A DNA stretch of 64,000 nt from Zhongshania aliphaticivorans (GCF_902705855.1 NZ_CACSIJ010000017.1:1-64000), one strand, 5' to 3'; positions 7,677 through 16,362 are shown, counted from the stretch's first letter. Notes: generated by a model from the letters alone, not told the origin. Numbers and translations are program-made.

Positions 7677-7766
7677 TGGCGGAGGGGCAGGGATTTGAAC
7701 CCTGGGTTGGGATAAACCAACGCCGGTTTTCAAGACCGGTGCAATCGACCACTCTGCCACCCCTCC
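7677..7766 (-). tRNA. tRNA-Ser (anticodon UGA)
   Basis: On the minus strand the cloverleaf begins GGAGGGG at 7766 and closes with CCCCUCC, discriminator G and an encoded CCA (7679-7677). The anticodon arm reads CCGGU-CUUGAAA-ACCGG, giving anticodon UGA, which reads UCA and UCG codons. The variable arm is long (GCGUUGGUUUAUCCCAACC), as expected for a class II serine tRNA. The T-loop UUCAAAU is normal. The gene stands alone, upstream of the Bax inhibitor gene. Confidence 0.97.
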
Positions 7767-7779
7767 GCAGCAGTTGCGA

Positions 7780-7807
7780 ATTATACATAGCTTGTTTAGC
7801 GAAACAA
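7780..7807 (-). promoter_or_regulatory. Promoter of tRNA-Ser
   Basis: On the minus strand, TATAAT (7785-7780) follows TTGTTT (7807-7802) with a 16-bp spacer, ending 13 bp before the tRNA 5' end. The -35 element matches only three of six bases but the -10 is perfect. The -35 also lies in a small inverted repeat (CTTGTTT/AAACAAG). Confidence 0.6.
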
Positions 7808-7870
7808 GCAGTATTATAAAAAAGACTTATAAATCAGTTTGATGACGTGCTGATTGGATGAAATTTAGGC

Positions 7871-7899
7871 AAAAAAAGCCCAGCGTATAAGCTGGGCTT
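7871..7899 (-). terminator. Terminator after rne
   Basis: On the minus strand a perfect 9-bp stem (AAGCCCAGC / GCTGGGCTT, loop of 6) is followed by seven T, 26 bases after the rne stop codon. A strong rho-independent terminator. Confidence 0.9.
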
Positions 7900-7924
7900 G
7901 GGGTTATATAAGAAGAGTGGGGTA

Positions 7925-10684
7925 TTAGTTACGCGGATCGTTTGCTGCCCTAGGCATTTTCGGGCGGTTCGGATTAGGCATAGCTACGATATTTGCGTCT
8001 AATGCGGGTGGCCTTGGGCTCGCAGTGCCGATCTGCAAGTTCTGAATCGGTTTTGGTGCGATCCGGGGGTCATTTGTCGCACGCCCGAGTGGTTTTGTAT
8101 TTTTGACAGCGATTGTGCTGGGCTCATTTGTTTTCGCAGTGGGTTTCTCTGCGATAGGTTTTGCTGGGCTTGGCTTATCGTCACTCTCGACTTTTACTGG
8201 TTCTGGGCTTGATTCAGCTTTTGCCTCAGTCGTATTTGCGACTGCTGGCGGCTCTTCTGATTGAGGTTGCACGGGGGCTGGTGCTGAAGTGGGTACTGGA
8301 GCTTCACTGCTAAGGGCTTGCTCGCTTGCTGCAGCTTCCGGCTTAGTGGTTTCTTTAGCAGCTGTGTTGAGGTCATTATCTTTAACTGCTTTCGGGGTGA
8401 TGCTTTTGGTGGTGTGCTCGGCCTGCACGTTTAATTCGGTCGCCGGTAGCTTGGAGCTATCGTTTACTTGGTTAATTGGTGTACCGGCGACAACATCCGC
8501 TTTTTCCTGTGCCTTGTTGTCGAAGTCGATAGCTTGCTCTATTTTGTTGTTTATCGGCTCGCTGGAAAGCTGTGCTTCTCCATTAGTAGAGTTTGCGGGC
8601 TCTGCAGCGACGTTTTCCTCTACAGTGGGGGCCGGGGTACGTTTGCGCTCTTGCGAGTTGCGTGGTTTGCGATTACCTGGGCGACGCTTGGGCCTGTTGT
8701 TGCTCTCATTGCTGGTATTCTGCTCTGTGCTTGCGGCAGTGATATCGACAACGGCGTCATCTTGCTTTGCCTCGTTATCGACTTTGTTGCTGCGATTATC
8801 CGTGACTCGTTTGTCGTCACGAGGTGCGCGTTGATCTGGGTTGCGACGGTTGCGTCCGCCTCGGTTGTTGTTGCGGTTTCCCGGACGATTATTGTTGCGC
8901 GGATTGTTGTTGCGTGGGCGTGGTGCGGGTGTTGGTTCGGGCTCTGGTTCCGGCTCAGCCGATTTAAACAGACTGCTAAGCGCTTTGCCTAGCTTGCTGA
9001 AAAAGCCTTCGCCATTGTCAGCGGAGCTGGATTTTACCTTGGTATTCTCGCTACTGGTTTCCGCGGCGACTGGGGTGGGTTTCTTGGGCGCTAGTGTTCG
9101 CACAACGGCCGCAGGTACTGGCGTGCTTGTTGTGACTTCGTCTAAAGCTTCAGCTTGTGCTTCAAGATCAGCAACTATTTTGTAGCTGATTTCTTTTTCG
9201 TCACCAATGTCGCTATCCCGCAGGCGCATAACTTCAAAGTGTGGCGTGTCTAGCGCAGGTGTTGGAATGACGACGACACGTACGCCGCTGCGCTGCTCCA
9301 CATCGTAAATAGCGGTACGCTTTTCGTTTAATAAGTAAGATGCGACATTTACTGGTACTACAACGCGAATTTCAGCGCTTTTCTCTTTGTTGGCTTCTTC
9401 TTCAACAAGGCGAAGTATGGATAGCGCGAGTGAGTTCGTGTCACGAATGGTGCCTTGGCCACTGCAGCGTGGGCAGACTTTTGCGCTGGTTTCACCAAGT
9501 GACGGACGCAAGCGCTGGCGTGACATTTCCAGCAGGCCGAAGCGTGAGATACGGCCGATTTGAATGCGGGCGCGATCAGGCTCCATGGCGTCGCGGACAC
9601 GATTTTCCACTTCGCGTTGATTTTTCGCTGCTAGCATGTCGATAAAATCGACAACAATCAGGCCGCCAATATCACGTAATCTTAGCTGGCGGGCGATTTC
9701 ATCGGCAGCTTCAAGGTTGGTTTGTAGGGCCGTTTCTTCGATATCACCGCCTTTTGTTGCCCGGGCAGAGTTAATATCGATAGATACCAGTGCTTCAGTG
9801 GGGTCGATAACAATCGAGCCGCCTGAGGGTAATTGTACTTCACGCTGAAAGGCGGATTCGATTTGGCTTTCAATCTGGTAGCGATTGAATAGCGGGACTT
9901 GATCTTTATACAGGCGAATTTTGTTTTTGAAGTGCGGCATTACCTGTTCAACGAAATGCATAGCTTCGTTGTATGATTCTTCGGCATCAATCAGAACCTG
10001 GTCGATATCGTCGCGTAAATAGTCGCGAATGGCGCGAATAATAACATTGCTTTCCTGCAGAATCAGGATGGGCGCCTTGCGTTCTTCTGAGGCTTGCTTG
10101 ATGGCTGACCAGAGGTGGAGAAGGTAATCTAAATCCCATTGCAGTTCTTCGGAGCTGCGGCCCACACCTGCGGTGCGCACAATAACGCCCATCGAGTCTG
10201 GAATGTTGATTGAGCTAAGGGCATCTCGTAACTCGCTGCGCTCGTCACCTTCGATTCGGCGCGAAATACCGCCAGCGCGTGGGTTGTTTGGCATTAATAC
10301 CATGTACCGACCAGCGAGGCTGATAAAGGTAGTTAATGCTGCGCCTTTATTGCCGCGCTCTTCTTTTTCGACCTGAACAATAACTTGAGTGCCTTCTTTG
10401 ACAAGATCTTTAATCTTGGCGCGGCCACTGACATCGGAAGGGTTGCGGTAGAAGTATTCTTTAGATATTTCTTTGAGGGGGAGGAAGCCGTGACGCTCAG
10501 CGCCAAAATCAACAAACGCAGCTTCTAAGCTAGGTTCTACACGGGTAATGGTGCCTTTGTAGACATTGGCTTTCTTCTGTACGCGAGTACGGTTTTCTAT
10601 ATCCAGATCAAATAAGCGCTGGCCGTCTACGAGGGCAACGCGCAACTCTTCTGGTTGAGTTGCGTTAATAAGCATTCTTTTCAT
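7925..10684 (-). CDS. rne: Ribonuclease E
   Basis: The essential endonuclease and scaffold of the RNA degradosome, which processes tRNA and rRNA and begins mRNA decay at the inner face of the membrane. The N-terminus ([28 protein letters not shown]) is nearly that of E. coli; the S1 domain covers about residues 35-125. The catalytic DNase I-like region holds [13 protein letters not shown] and VVDFIDM, with the two metal-binding aspartates. The zinc-link is CPRCSGQG (around residue 405). The C-terminal half (from about 530) is disordered, with an Arg/Asn-rich RNA-binding stretch ([20 protein letters not shown]) and Pro/Ala/Glu-rich repeats; the last residues (PRAANDPRN) could be a PNPase-binding tail. 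It has 919 residues, somewhat shorter than E. coli's 1061. The leader is long (see 10692-11217). Confidence 0.98.
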   Translation of the reverse strand: MKRMLINATQPEELRVALVDGQRLFDLDIENRTRVQKKANVYKGTITRVEPSLEAAFVDFGAERHGFLPLKEISKEYFYRNPSDVSGRAKIKDLVKEGTQVIVQVEKEERGNKGAALTTFISLAGRYMVLMPNNPRAGGISRRIEGDERSELRDALSSINIPDSMGVIVRTAGVGRSSEELQWDLDYLLHLWSAIKQASEERKAPILILQESNVIIRAIRDYLRDDIDQVLIDAEESYNEAMHFVEQVMPHFKNKIRLYKDQVPLFNRYQIESQIESAFQREVQLPSGGSIVIDPTEALVSIDINSARATKGGDIEETALQTNLEAADEIARQLRLRDIGGLIVVDFIDMLAAKNQREVENRVRDAMEPDRARIQIGRISRFGLLEMSRQRLRPSLGETSAKVCPRCSGQGTIRDTNSLALSILRLVEEEANKEKSAEIRVVVPVNVASYLLNEKRTAIYDVEQRSGVRVVVIPTPALDTPHFEVMRLRDSDIGDEKEISYKIVADLEAQAEALDEVTTSTPVPAAVVRTLAPKKPTPVAAETSSENTKVKSSSADNGEGFFSKLGKALSSLFKSAEPEPEPEPTPAPRPRNNNPRNNNRPGNRNNNRGGRNRRNPDQRAPRDDKRVTDNRSNKVDNEAKQDDAVVDITAASTEQNTSNESNNRPKRRPGNRKPRNSQERKRTPAPTVEENVAAEPANSTNGEAQLSSEPINNKIEQAIDFDNKAQEKADVVAGTPINQVNDSSKLPATELNVQAEHTTKSITPKAVKDNDLNTAAKETTKPEAAASEQALSSEAPVPTSAPAPVQPQSEEPPAVANTTEAKAESSPEPVKVESDDKPSPAKPIAEKPTAKTNEPSTIAVKNTKPLGRATNDPRIAPKPIQNLQIGTASPRPPALDANIVAMPNPNRPKMPRAANDPRN

Positions 10685-10691
10685 GAGCTAA

Positions 10692-10712
10692 AAATCCCAA
10701 AAGCCGGGATTT
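10692..10712 (-). promoter_or_regulatory. Hairpin covering the likely rne ribosome binding site
   Basis: In the rne mRNA, AAATCCC (10712-10706) pairs perfectly with GGGATTT (10698-10692) around a 7-base loop. The GGGA in the 3' arm is the only Shine-Dalgarno-like motif before the ATG at 10684, so the hairpin should hide it. RNase E is known in E. coli to control its own mRNA through structured 5' leader hairpins; a comparable role here is inference. Confidence 0.5.
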
Positions 10713-11217
10713 GTTGCGCCACTCGTGCGATCGAGCATCTTTAAGCGTTCTGATATACGCTGCATTACCTTGTGGGTCCGCAGTAGTTTATGCTGCGCTG
10801 CACGGGTACATCAGTGTGGCCTGTAACCTGGCCTTTATATTCCAGTTCGCTGGGGTGTGTGTTTTTACAGTCCCGCGCTGGGCGTCTTTCATCTATTACT
10901 GTTGGGCGCTTATTTGCTGCGCCAGTATTGGTAACGTTCTTTACGTCGCTTTCTCAGAGTTCTTTCACAGCCGTGGTGTAAACAAATATCGGCAGTACTA
11001 TTAATTAATGTACCGACACTGCGTTAGAATGCCGCCGGTACACTGCTATTCACTGATGGAAATAAGGCTGTGCGTCATAATCGCAGTCTTTGCCTTAGTA
11101 GATGGCCGGCGGTCTTCCCTCACGTCACAGCCATGCTGTGGCGGGAACCGGACCCGGTAACTACCGGGCGACTATATCAGTATTCAATAACTAACTCAAT
11201 GAGTTACGGGAGTGTAT
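10713..11217. other. Divergent rne/rluC intergenic region
   Basis: About 500 bases without a supported gene. It must hold the rne leader and promoter (minus) and the rluC promoter (plus). A TAGAAT (11025-11030) could be a -10 for rluC but has a poor -35. In the rluC leader I see two hairpins: CCCGGTA/TACCGGG (11153-11168) and TAACTCA/TGAGTTA (11192-11206), the latter touching the GGGAG ribosome binding site. A 97-codon open frame at 10711-11004 has no ribosome binding site and no recognisable protein family. Confidence 0.5.
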
Positions 11218-12171
11218 GTGAGTTCAGAAACTGTCATCAATCCAGTAGTGCGCTTGGTGACTGTCGAAGCTGATTACGCAGGGCAGCGTATCGACAATTT
11301 CTTAATGCGAGAATTAAAAGGTGTGCCTAAGTCGCGGATTTATAACCTTTTACGTCGCGGCGAAGTGAGGCTTAATAAGTCTAGGGTTAAGCCTGATCAA
11401 AAATTGGCCTTCGGGGATGTGGTGCGTGTTCCGCCGGTAAGAGTGGCGGTCAGGGAGGGCGTGGTGGTTCCTGGTGGCTTAGATAGTAATCTACGCTCAG
11501 CGATTTTGTATGAGGATGAAGGTTTAATTGTTATTAACAAGCCTTCAGGCTTGGCGGTGCATGGTGGTAGCGGGATTTCGCTTGGTTTAATTGAGGCCTT
11601 GCGGCAAATGTATCCTGAGCAGCGAAGTTTGGAGCTGGTTCACAGGCTAGACCGCGATACTTCGGGTTGCGTTATGGTGGCAAAGAAGCGCGGCGTGTTA
11701 AAGCAGTTGCATGAATTGTTAAAAGCCCGCAAAGGCGTCGATAAGCGGTATTTGGCCTTGGTAGTGGGTAGGTGGCCGGTTCGCAAGCAGCAGGTTAATG
11801 CGCCATTACAAAAAAATGTGCTCAATTCTGGCGAGCGAATGGTGAGAGTTGAGCTTGAGGGTAAAAAATCACTGACGGAATTTACCGTAGTGAAGCGTAT
11901 TGCTGGCGCGAGTTTGATCGAGGCGCGGCCGGTAACGGGGCGCACGCACCAGATACGTGTTCATTGCCAATACGCAGGCTACCCTATATTGGGTGATGAT
12001 AAATATGGTGATGATGAGGCTAATATCAATTTTAAACGGTTAGGTCTTAAGCGCCTTTTTCTTCACGCTCACTCTTTGGCGTTTACCTTGGATGGGCGGC
12101 ATATTAATGTGAAGGCGCCTCTGCCTGATGAGTTAGAAAAAGTCTTAGAGCTTGGTGGTAGTGAATTGTAA
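11218..12171 (+). CDS. rluC: 23S rRNA pseudouridine synthase RluC
   Basis: Makes pseudouridines at 955, 2504 and 2580 (E. coli numbering) of 23S rRNA. An N-terminal S4 RNA-binding domain (QRIDNFLMRELKGVPKSRIYNLLRRGEVRLN in shortened terms, about residues 18-60) is followed by the RluA-type catalytic domain with LVHRLDRDTSGCVMVAK; the Asp of RLDRDTSG is the nucleophile. I use the GTG at 11218 (317 residues), five bases after GGGAG; the GTG at 11212 would overlap that ribosome binding site. The gene runs divergently from rne, as in E. coli and Pseudomonas, and its TAA overlaps the next ATG by one base. Confidence 0.95.
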   Translation: MSSETVINPVVRLVTVEADYAGQRIDNFLMRELKGVPKSRIYNLLRRGEVRLNKSRVKPDQKLAFGDVVRVPPVRVAVREGVVVPGGLDSNLRSAILYEDEGLIVINKPSGLAVHGGSGISLGLIEALRQMYPEQRSLELVHRLDRDTSGCVMVAKKRGVLKQLHELLKARKGVDKRYLALVVGRWPVRKQQVNAPLQKNVLNSGERMVRVELEGKKSLTEFTVVKRIAGASLIEARPVTGRTHQIRVHCQYAGYPILGDDKYGDDEANINFKRLGLKRLFLHAHSLAFTLDGRHINVKAPLPDELEKVLELGGSEL

Positions 12172-12827
12172 TGCTTATAATTTTTGATTGGGACGGTACC
12201 ATTTTAGATTCGAGCGACAAGATCGTTTTTTGCATGCAACAAGGCGCACGGGATTTTGGTGTAGCGGTTCGTGATGCCGAAGAAATACGCAACATTATTG
12301 GTTTAGAGTTGAGCTTGGCGATTGCATTTTTATATCCCGAGTTAAATAGGTTGGCGGTTGAAGAAATGCGAGCCTGCTACGTTCGCTGCTTTATCGAGGC
12401 GGACCGCCAACCTTGCCAGTTGTTCCCGGGCGTAGAGGCAACGTTGCAGGCATTAAAGATGGCGGGGCATGATTTATGTGTGGCGACCGGTAAAAGTCGG
12501 CGGGGTTTGGATCGTGTATTTGCAGGTTTAGAGATCAGCAAGCTGTTTAGTGGTAGTCGCTGCGCTGATGAAACCGCATCAAAACCCGATCCTTTGATGC
12601 TGCACCAATTGTGCGCGGAGCGCTCTGTTGATCCTGGTAAGGCAGTGATGGTGGGGGATACCGAGTACGATTTGGAGATGGCGAGCCGGATTGCTATGCC
12701 GCGTGTTGGTGTGTCGTATGGCGCCCACAGTGTTGAGCGCTTAATGCGGTGGGAGCCGCTGTCCGTGCTTGATGAGTTCTCGATGCTGCTGCCGGAAATC
12801 GAAAGGCATCAGCGTTCTTTGTTGTAA
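12171..12827 (+). CDS. HAD family hydrolase, phosphoglycolate phosphatase-like
   Basis: A 218-residue haloacid dehalogenase-type phosphatase. Motif I is IIFDWDGTILDSS (nucleophile Asp7 region), motif II falls in LCVATGKSRRG (T/S), and motifs III-IV are SKPDPLMLHQL and VMVGDTEYDLEMA. The helical cap is inserted after motif I, as in Gph-like enzymes. The substrate cannot be read from the sequence; phosphoglycolate, pyrophosphate or nucleotide monophosphates are all possible. It is translationally coupled to rluC by a one-base overlap, an arrangement shared with Pseudomonas, so it may dispose of a metabolite from RNA repair or decay, although that is speculation. Confidence 0.9.
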   Translation: MLIIFDWDGTILDSSDKIVFCMQQGARDFGVAVRDAEEIRNIIGLELSLAIAFLYPELNRLAVEEMRACYVRCFIEADRQPCQLFPGVEATLQALKMAGHDLCVATGKSRRGLDRVFAGLEISKLFSGSRCADETASKPDPLMLHQLCAERSVDPGKAVMVGDTEYDLEMASRIAMPRVGVSYGAHSVERLMRWEPLSVLDEFSMLLPEIERHQRSLL

Positions 12828-12835
12828 GGTGGGGG

Positions 12836-13435
12836 CTAAATTATTACTAGACCCTCGTTTCTAAGAAATTCGCAGAGTTTAATTAGCGGTAGGCCAATCA
12901 GAGAATTGGGGTCGTCGCTGTGAATGTGCTTAAACAGGCTGATGCCTAATCCCTCCATCTTGAAGCTGCCGGCGCAATCAAATGCTGGCTCTTTCTTTAT
13001 ATAGTTGTCGATTTCGTTGCCACTCAGATCGCGAAAGTGCACAAGTACGCGCGCGGTGTGGTGTTGTAAATGGTTAGTGGCGGAGTTTAATACGCAGAGC
13101 CCTGTGTGAAAGATAATTTCTCGGCCTGAGCATAAGCTTAGTTGCTGCTTTGCGGTTTCTGCATTACCAGGCTTGCCGAGTATGACGCCGCCTGCGTCGC
13201 AAACTTGGTCTCCGGCGATAATAATGGCATTGCTATGGGGCTTGGCGATTCTCTGCGCCTTTTCTATGCTTAGTCGCGTCGCGAGAGCATGGGCGCTTTC
13301 CTGTGTGCAGGGGGTTTCATTGATGTCGGGCGAAATACATAGTGGATGTAAGCCGATTTGGTTTAGTAGTTTTAGTCGATATTTTGAGCTAGAGGCTAAA
13401 ATTAAGGGCGGGTGGGGTTGCGTGTTGGCTTGCAT
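12836..13435 (-). CDS. Maf-like nucleotide pyrophosphatase YceF
   Basis: A Maf/HAM1-type house-cleaning enzyme. The 199-residue protein begins its core with LILASSSKYRLKLLNQIGL, the Maf signature with the phosphate-binding Ser-Arg loop. It continues with IIIAGDQVCD (catalytic Asp) and ends with GLGISLFKHIHSDDPNSLIGLPL, typical of the family. Position between rluC and yceD matches E. coli yceF, whose product hydrolyses 7-methyl-GTP to the monophosphate. The variant motifs that separate YceF from YhdE (dTTP/UTP pyrophosphatase) cannot be fully settled by eye, so the substrate is inferred from context. It converges with the HAD gene (8-bp gap) and is divergent from yceD. Confidence 0.88.
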   Translation of the reverse strand: MQANTQPHPPLILASSSKYRLKLLNQIGLHPLCISPDINETPCTQESAHALATRLSIEKAQRIAKPHSNAIIIAGDQVCDAGGVILGKPGNAETAKQQLSLCSGREIIFHTGLCVLNSATNHLQHHTARVLVHFRDLSGNEIDNYIKKEPAFDCAGSFKMEGLGISLFKHIHSDDPNSLIGLPLIKLCEFLRNEGLVII

Positions 13436-13569
13436 GGATTGCTATGTCCTATTTTGAGGCTTGGGGCTTAACGCGTTTAACGGCGGCTGGCGTGGGCGAA
13501 ATTCTGGCGGAGAACACAAGGTGTTGTGCTTTCTACCCCTAAGCCCCCAATAATACGGGTGTTTTTGCT

Positions 13570-13598
13570 TTGACAATAGGCTGTGAAGTCCCTATGAT
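13570..13598 (+). promoter_or_regulatory. Promoter of yceD-rpmF-plsX
   Basis: TTGACA (13570-13575, perfect) and TATGAT (13593-13598, five of six) are separated by 17 bp. The expected transcription start is near 13605, only about three bases before the yceD ATG, so the mRNA would be nearly leaderless. There is no Shine-Dalgarno motif before the ATG, in agreement. Confidence 0.8.
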
Positions 13599-13607
13599 TG
13601 CGCGCCT

Positions 13608-14129
13608 ATGCAAAGACAGCCCCTGCCCAAGTTTGTTGATGCTCGTAAATTTGTTGTTTCAGGTATGGAAATTCATGCTTATCGACAAGTTGAGGGCCTC
13701 GATCTTTTCGTTGCCGGTCTCGCTAATAGCAGCGGTTCGGTAGACGTTGATTTGCGTTTTTTTCGAGACGAGCAGGGGTTTAAGTGCATACAGGGTAGCG
13801 CGGTTGCGCAGGTTGAGGTTATTTGTCAGCGCTGTCTAAACCCGATGCCTATATGCATTGAAGCTGAATTTAATTTAGCTATCGTGTGGACGGATGAGCA
13901 GGCCAGGGCGCTTCCAAAATCATTGGATCCTTTGATTTTGGAAGAAGAAAGTCTAGTGCTCGCTGATTTGCTGCAAGAAGAGTTAATCATAAATACTCCC
14001 TTTGTTAGTTTTCATGACGAAGAGTGTCGCGAATTTATACCTGAGCCAGAACCGGTTGAGGTCGTTTGTGACGTAGAGGAAGGTGATAAGCCGTTTGCTA
14101 TGTTGGGGCAATTAAAGCCCCGCGATTAA
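13608..14129 (+). CDS. yceD: 23S rRNA accumulation protein YceD (DUF177)
   Basis: YceD is needed for normal accumulation of 23S rRNA in plants and bacteria, and its gene is nearly always next to rpmF. The 173-residue length equals that of E. coli YceD. The start MQRQPLPKFVDARKF aligns in position with the E. coli N-terminus, supporting the ATG at 13608. The conserved CQRCLNPM pair of cysteines (about residue 75) and the C-terminal ...PFAMLGQLK are visible. It lies 26 bp before rpmF, in the same transcript. The likely promoter puts the RNA start almost at the initiation codon, so initiation may not use a Shine-Dalgarno sequence. Confidence 0.93.
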   Translation: MQRQPLPKFVDARKFVVSGMEIHAYRQVEGLDLFVAGLANSSGSVDVDLRFFRDEQGFKCIQGSAVAQVEVICQRCLNPMPICIEAEFNLAIVWTDEQARALPKSLDPLILEEESLVLADLLQEELIINTPFVSFHDEECREFIPEPEPVEVVCDVEEGDKPFAMLGQLKPRD

Positions 14130-14155
14130 TCTTTAGTACGAGGAATTTTTAGGCC

Positions 14156-14335
14156 ATGGCTGTTCAAAAAAGTAAAGTGACCCGTTCACGTCGCGGTCAG
14201 CGTCGTTCACATGATGCACTGACTGGTGCAACTCTGTCTGTTGATCAAACTAGTGGTGAAAAGCATCTTCGTCACAATGTGACTGCGGATGGTTTTTTCC
14301 GCGGCCGCAAAGTTGTCGCTGGTAAAGACGACTAA
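14156..14335 (+). CDS. rpmF: 50S ribosomal protein L32
   Basis: L32, a small protein of the large ribosomal subunit near the peptidyl transferase centre. The translated 59 residues begin [20 protein letters not shown] and end [13 protein letters not shown]; the N-terminal AVQ(K/Q)xKxTxSRRGxRR signature is unmistakable. The zinc cysteines found in some L32 forms are missing, making this the zinc-independent type common in gammaproteobacteria. A GAGGAA ribosome binding motif lies upstream. It lies between yceD and plsX in the conserved order and was found by reading the sequence directly. Confidence 0.97.
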   Translation: MAVQKSKVTRSRRGQRRSHDALTGATLSVDQTSGEKHLRHNVTADGFFRGRKVVAGKDD

Positions 14336-14343
14336 ATATTTGC

Positions 14344-15357
14344 GTGGCATCGCAGCTGCGATTAGCCGTTGATGCAATGAGCGGAGACCATGGTCTCCGC
14401 TCATCTATTTCTGCCTCGCTCAATGCGCTGAATCAAAATTCAGCTCTTCATATATCATTGGTTGGTGACGAAGCCGCCATTCGATCTGCGCTCGCTAGTA
14501 AAAACTACGACACGTCTAGAGTTTTAATTTGTCATAGCCCTGATGTTGTGACGATGGACGATTTGCCGTCTAAAGCCCTGAGATACAAAAAAAAATCCTC
14601 TATGTATCGAGCCCTTGAGCTGCTTCGTGATGGTGATGTGGCCGGCGTAATTAGTGCAGGTAACACCGGTGCACTGGTTGCGATGGGTTGCATAATATTG
14701 GATCGCTTGCCAGGGGTTCGCCGTCCGGCCATTTGTGCACCGGTTCCCGCTGAAAATGGCTATACACTTATGCTTGATTTGGGCGCGAATATTGATTGTG
14801 ATGCAGAGCAGTTGTATCAGTTCGCTGTCATGGGTTCGGCGCTATCTAGTGTGTTGGACGGGCGCGATTCGCCGCGTTTGGCATTATTAAATGTTGGGGC
14901 TGAGTTAATCAAGGGTACGTCTGTTGTGAAAGAGGCTGCCGAGTTGATATCTGCTGATAGCAGTCTTAACTATATTGGCTTTGCCGAGGGCAATGATATT
15001 TTTTCGGAAGAAATAGATGTCATGGTTTGCGATGGCTTCACTGGTAACGTTGCTCTGAAAGTCTGTGAGGGTACGGCCAACTTTATACGTGGCCAATTAA
15101 AAGCGACATTTATGCAAAGCCTTTACGGCAAGCTGGCTGCGCTGCTAGTCAAGCCGGTATTAAACGCATTTCAAAAAGATATAAACCCCGAACGCTATAA
15201 CGGTGCGGCCTTATTAGGTTTAAATGGGGTGGTAATAAAAAGTCATGGTGGTTCTAGCGAAGAAAGTTTTGAGGCGGCAATTCATCAGGCGGCAAGAGCG
15301 GTACACCGTGATTTGACGCAAGCAATAGCTAGCCGCTTATGCAGAACAGAATCATAA
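14344..15357 (+). CDS. plsX: Phosphate acyltransferase PlsX
   Basis: PlsX makes acyl-phosphate from acyl-ACP, the first step toward membrane phospholipid in the PlsX-PlsY route, and acts at the membrane surface. The 337-residue protein opens with LRLAVDAMSGDHG, the family's DAMGGDxxP motif, and contains VISAGNTGALVAMG and VMVCDGFTGNVALK, both typical. It starts with GTG 8 bp after the rpmF stop and has no clear Shine-Dalgarno motif, so it may depend on coupled translation. A perfect 28-bp palindrome covers codons 12-21. Unlike in E. coli, fabH does not follow; fabD comes next, as in Pseudomonas. Confidence 0.96.
   Translation: MASQLRLAVDAMSGDHGLRSSISASLNALNQNSALHISLVGDEAAIRSALASKNYDTSRVLICHSPDVVTMDDLPSKALRYKKKSSMYRALELLRDGDVAGVISAGNTGALVAMGCIILDRLPGVRRPAICAPVPAENGYTLMLDLGANIDCDAEQLYQFAVMGSALSSVLDGRDSPRLALLNVGAELIKGTSVVKEAAELISADSSLNYIGFAEGNDIFSEEIDVMVCDGFTGNVALKVCEGTANFIRGQLKATFMQSLYGKLAALLVKPVLNAFQKDINPERYNGAALLGLNGVVIKSHGGSSEESFEAAIHQAARAVHRDLTQAIASRLCRTES
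14377..14404. repeat. Perfect 28-bp palindrome inside the start of plsX
   Basis: The half-site ATGAGCGGAGACCA (14377-14390) is followed directly by its exact reverse complement to 14404. In RNA it can fold into a stem of up to 12 bp with a four-base loop, 34-61 bases into the plsX frame. It lies over the codons for the conserved SGDHG motif, which limits synonymous choice but does not by itself demand full symmetry. Confidence 0.95.
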
Positions 15358-15384
15358 TAATTCGACGTTAATAAGGAATAGATA

Positions 15385-16326
15385 ATGGATACTCAGCAAC
15401 TTGCACTGGTTTTCCCCGGTCAGGGTTCTCAGAAAGTCGGTATGCTGGCCGAGCTAGGCGAGTCATTTAGTATTATTAAAAACACATTTGCCGAGGCGTC
15501 AGACGCGCTTGGCTACGATATGTGGGATTTGATTCAGAACGGTGAACAAGCGCAGCTTAATCTAACTGAAACCACTCAGCCGGTATTGCTAACGGCGAGT
15601 GTGGCGGTGTGGCGCTTGTGGTGCGAGCAAGGTGGTTTGCGTCCCTCTTTATTGGCGGGGCATAGTCTTGGTGAGTTTTCTGCACTGGTATGTGCTGGTG
15701 CTTTAAATTTTGCTGATGCAGTACGCTTGGTGCGTGCGCGTGGCCAGTATATGCAAACTGCGGTGCCGGTAGGTGAGGGGGCGATGGCCGCGGTGCTGGG
15801 TCTAGATGACGCGCAAATAATACAGATTTGCGCAGAGGCGTCTAGCGGCGGTGTGGTAGAAGCAGTGAATTTTAACTCGCCGGGACAAGTAGTTATTGCG
15901 GGGCAGGTTGCCGCCGTCGACAAGGCAATTGAGCTGCTTAAGGCCGCTGGCGCGAAGCGCGCAATGCCGCTACCCGTTAGCGCACCATTCCATACCTCAT
16001 TGATGCGCCCCGCTGGTGAAAAATTAGCACTGGCCCTTACAGATATTGCGGTTCAGCAGCCTAATATTCCCGTTGTACATAACGTGCACGGCAAAACAGA
16101 GTCCGATCCAGCGGAAATTAAAGCCCTGTTGGTGGAGCAAATTTACAGTGCGGTTAAGTGGGTTGATTGCGTAGAAACAATGGTTGCTGCCGGTATTACC
16201 CACACAATCGAATGTGGCCCAGGTAAAGTGCTTAGCGGCTTAAATAAGCGCATTAATAAATCGTTGAATTGCAGCAATATCGATTCGCCTGAAAGCCTAG
16301 CGGCGTCACTGGAATCTATCGCGTAA
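15385..16326 (+). CDS. fabD: Malonyl-CoA:ACP transacylase
   Basis: FabD moves malonyl groups from CoA to acyl carrier protein, supplying the two-carbon unit of fatty acid synthesis. The 313-residue length is standard. The N-terminal LVFPGQGSQKVGM loop, the GHSLGEFSAL nucleophile elbow (Ser near residue 92), and APFHTSLMRPA with the catalytic His are all present, as is the C-terminal ECGPGKVLSGL. A clear AAGGAA ribosome binding site precedes the ATG. It lies 27 bp after plsX and 36 bp before fabG, within one fab transcript. Confidence 0.97.
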   Translation: MDTQQLALVFPGQGSQKVGMLAELGESFSIIKNTFAEASDALGYDMWDLIQNGEQAQLNLTETTQPVLLTASVAVWRLWCEQGGLRPSLLAGHSLGEFSALVCAGALNFADAVRLVRARGQYMQTAVPVGEGAMAAVLGLDDAQIIQICAEASSGGVVEAVNFNSPGQVVIAGQVAAVDKAIELLKAAGAKRAMPLPVSAPFHTSLMRPAGEKLALALTDIAVQQPNIPVVHNVHGKTESDPAEIKALLVEQIYSAVKWVDCVETMVAAGITHTIECGPGKVLSGLNKRINKSLNCSNIDSPESLAASLESIA

Positions 16327-16362
16327 TTTGCGACGAGAGAAAATATTATTAAGGAGTTTGGT

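Noticed and set aside
7510-7788. A 92-codon frame across tRNA-Ser on the minus strand
   Set aside because: It contains the tRNA gene, so it is a chance frame.
8289-8992. Long open frames (174 and 181 codons) on the plus strand inside rne
   Set aside because: They are antisense shadows of the repetitive Pro/Ala/Glu and Arg/Asn coding region of RNase E, low in complexity, without ribosome binding sites.
10711-11004. A 97-codon open frame between rne and rluC
   Set aside because: No ribosome binding site, no known family and a composition rich in Cys, Phe and Val; it lies over the rne leader.
12171-12827. Naming the HAD gene gph
   Set aside because: HAD substrates cannot be told by motifs and the gene is not linked to rpe or trpS, as gph is in E. 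coli.
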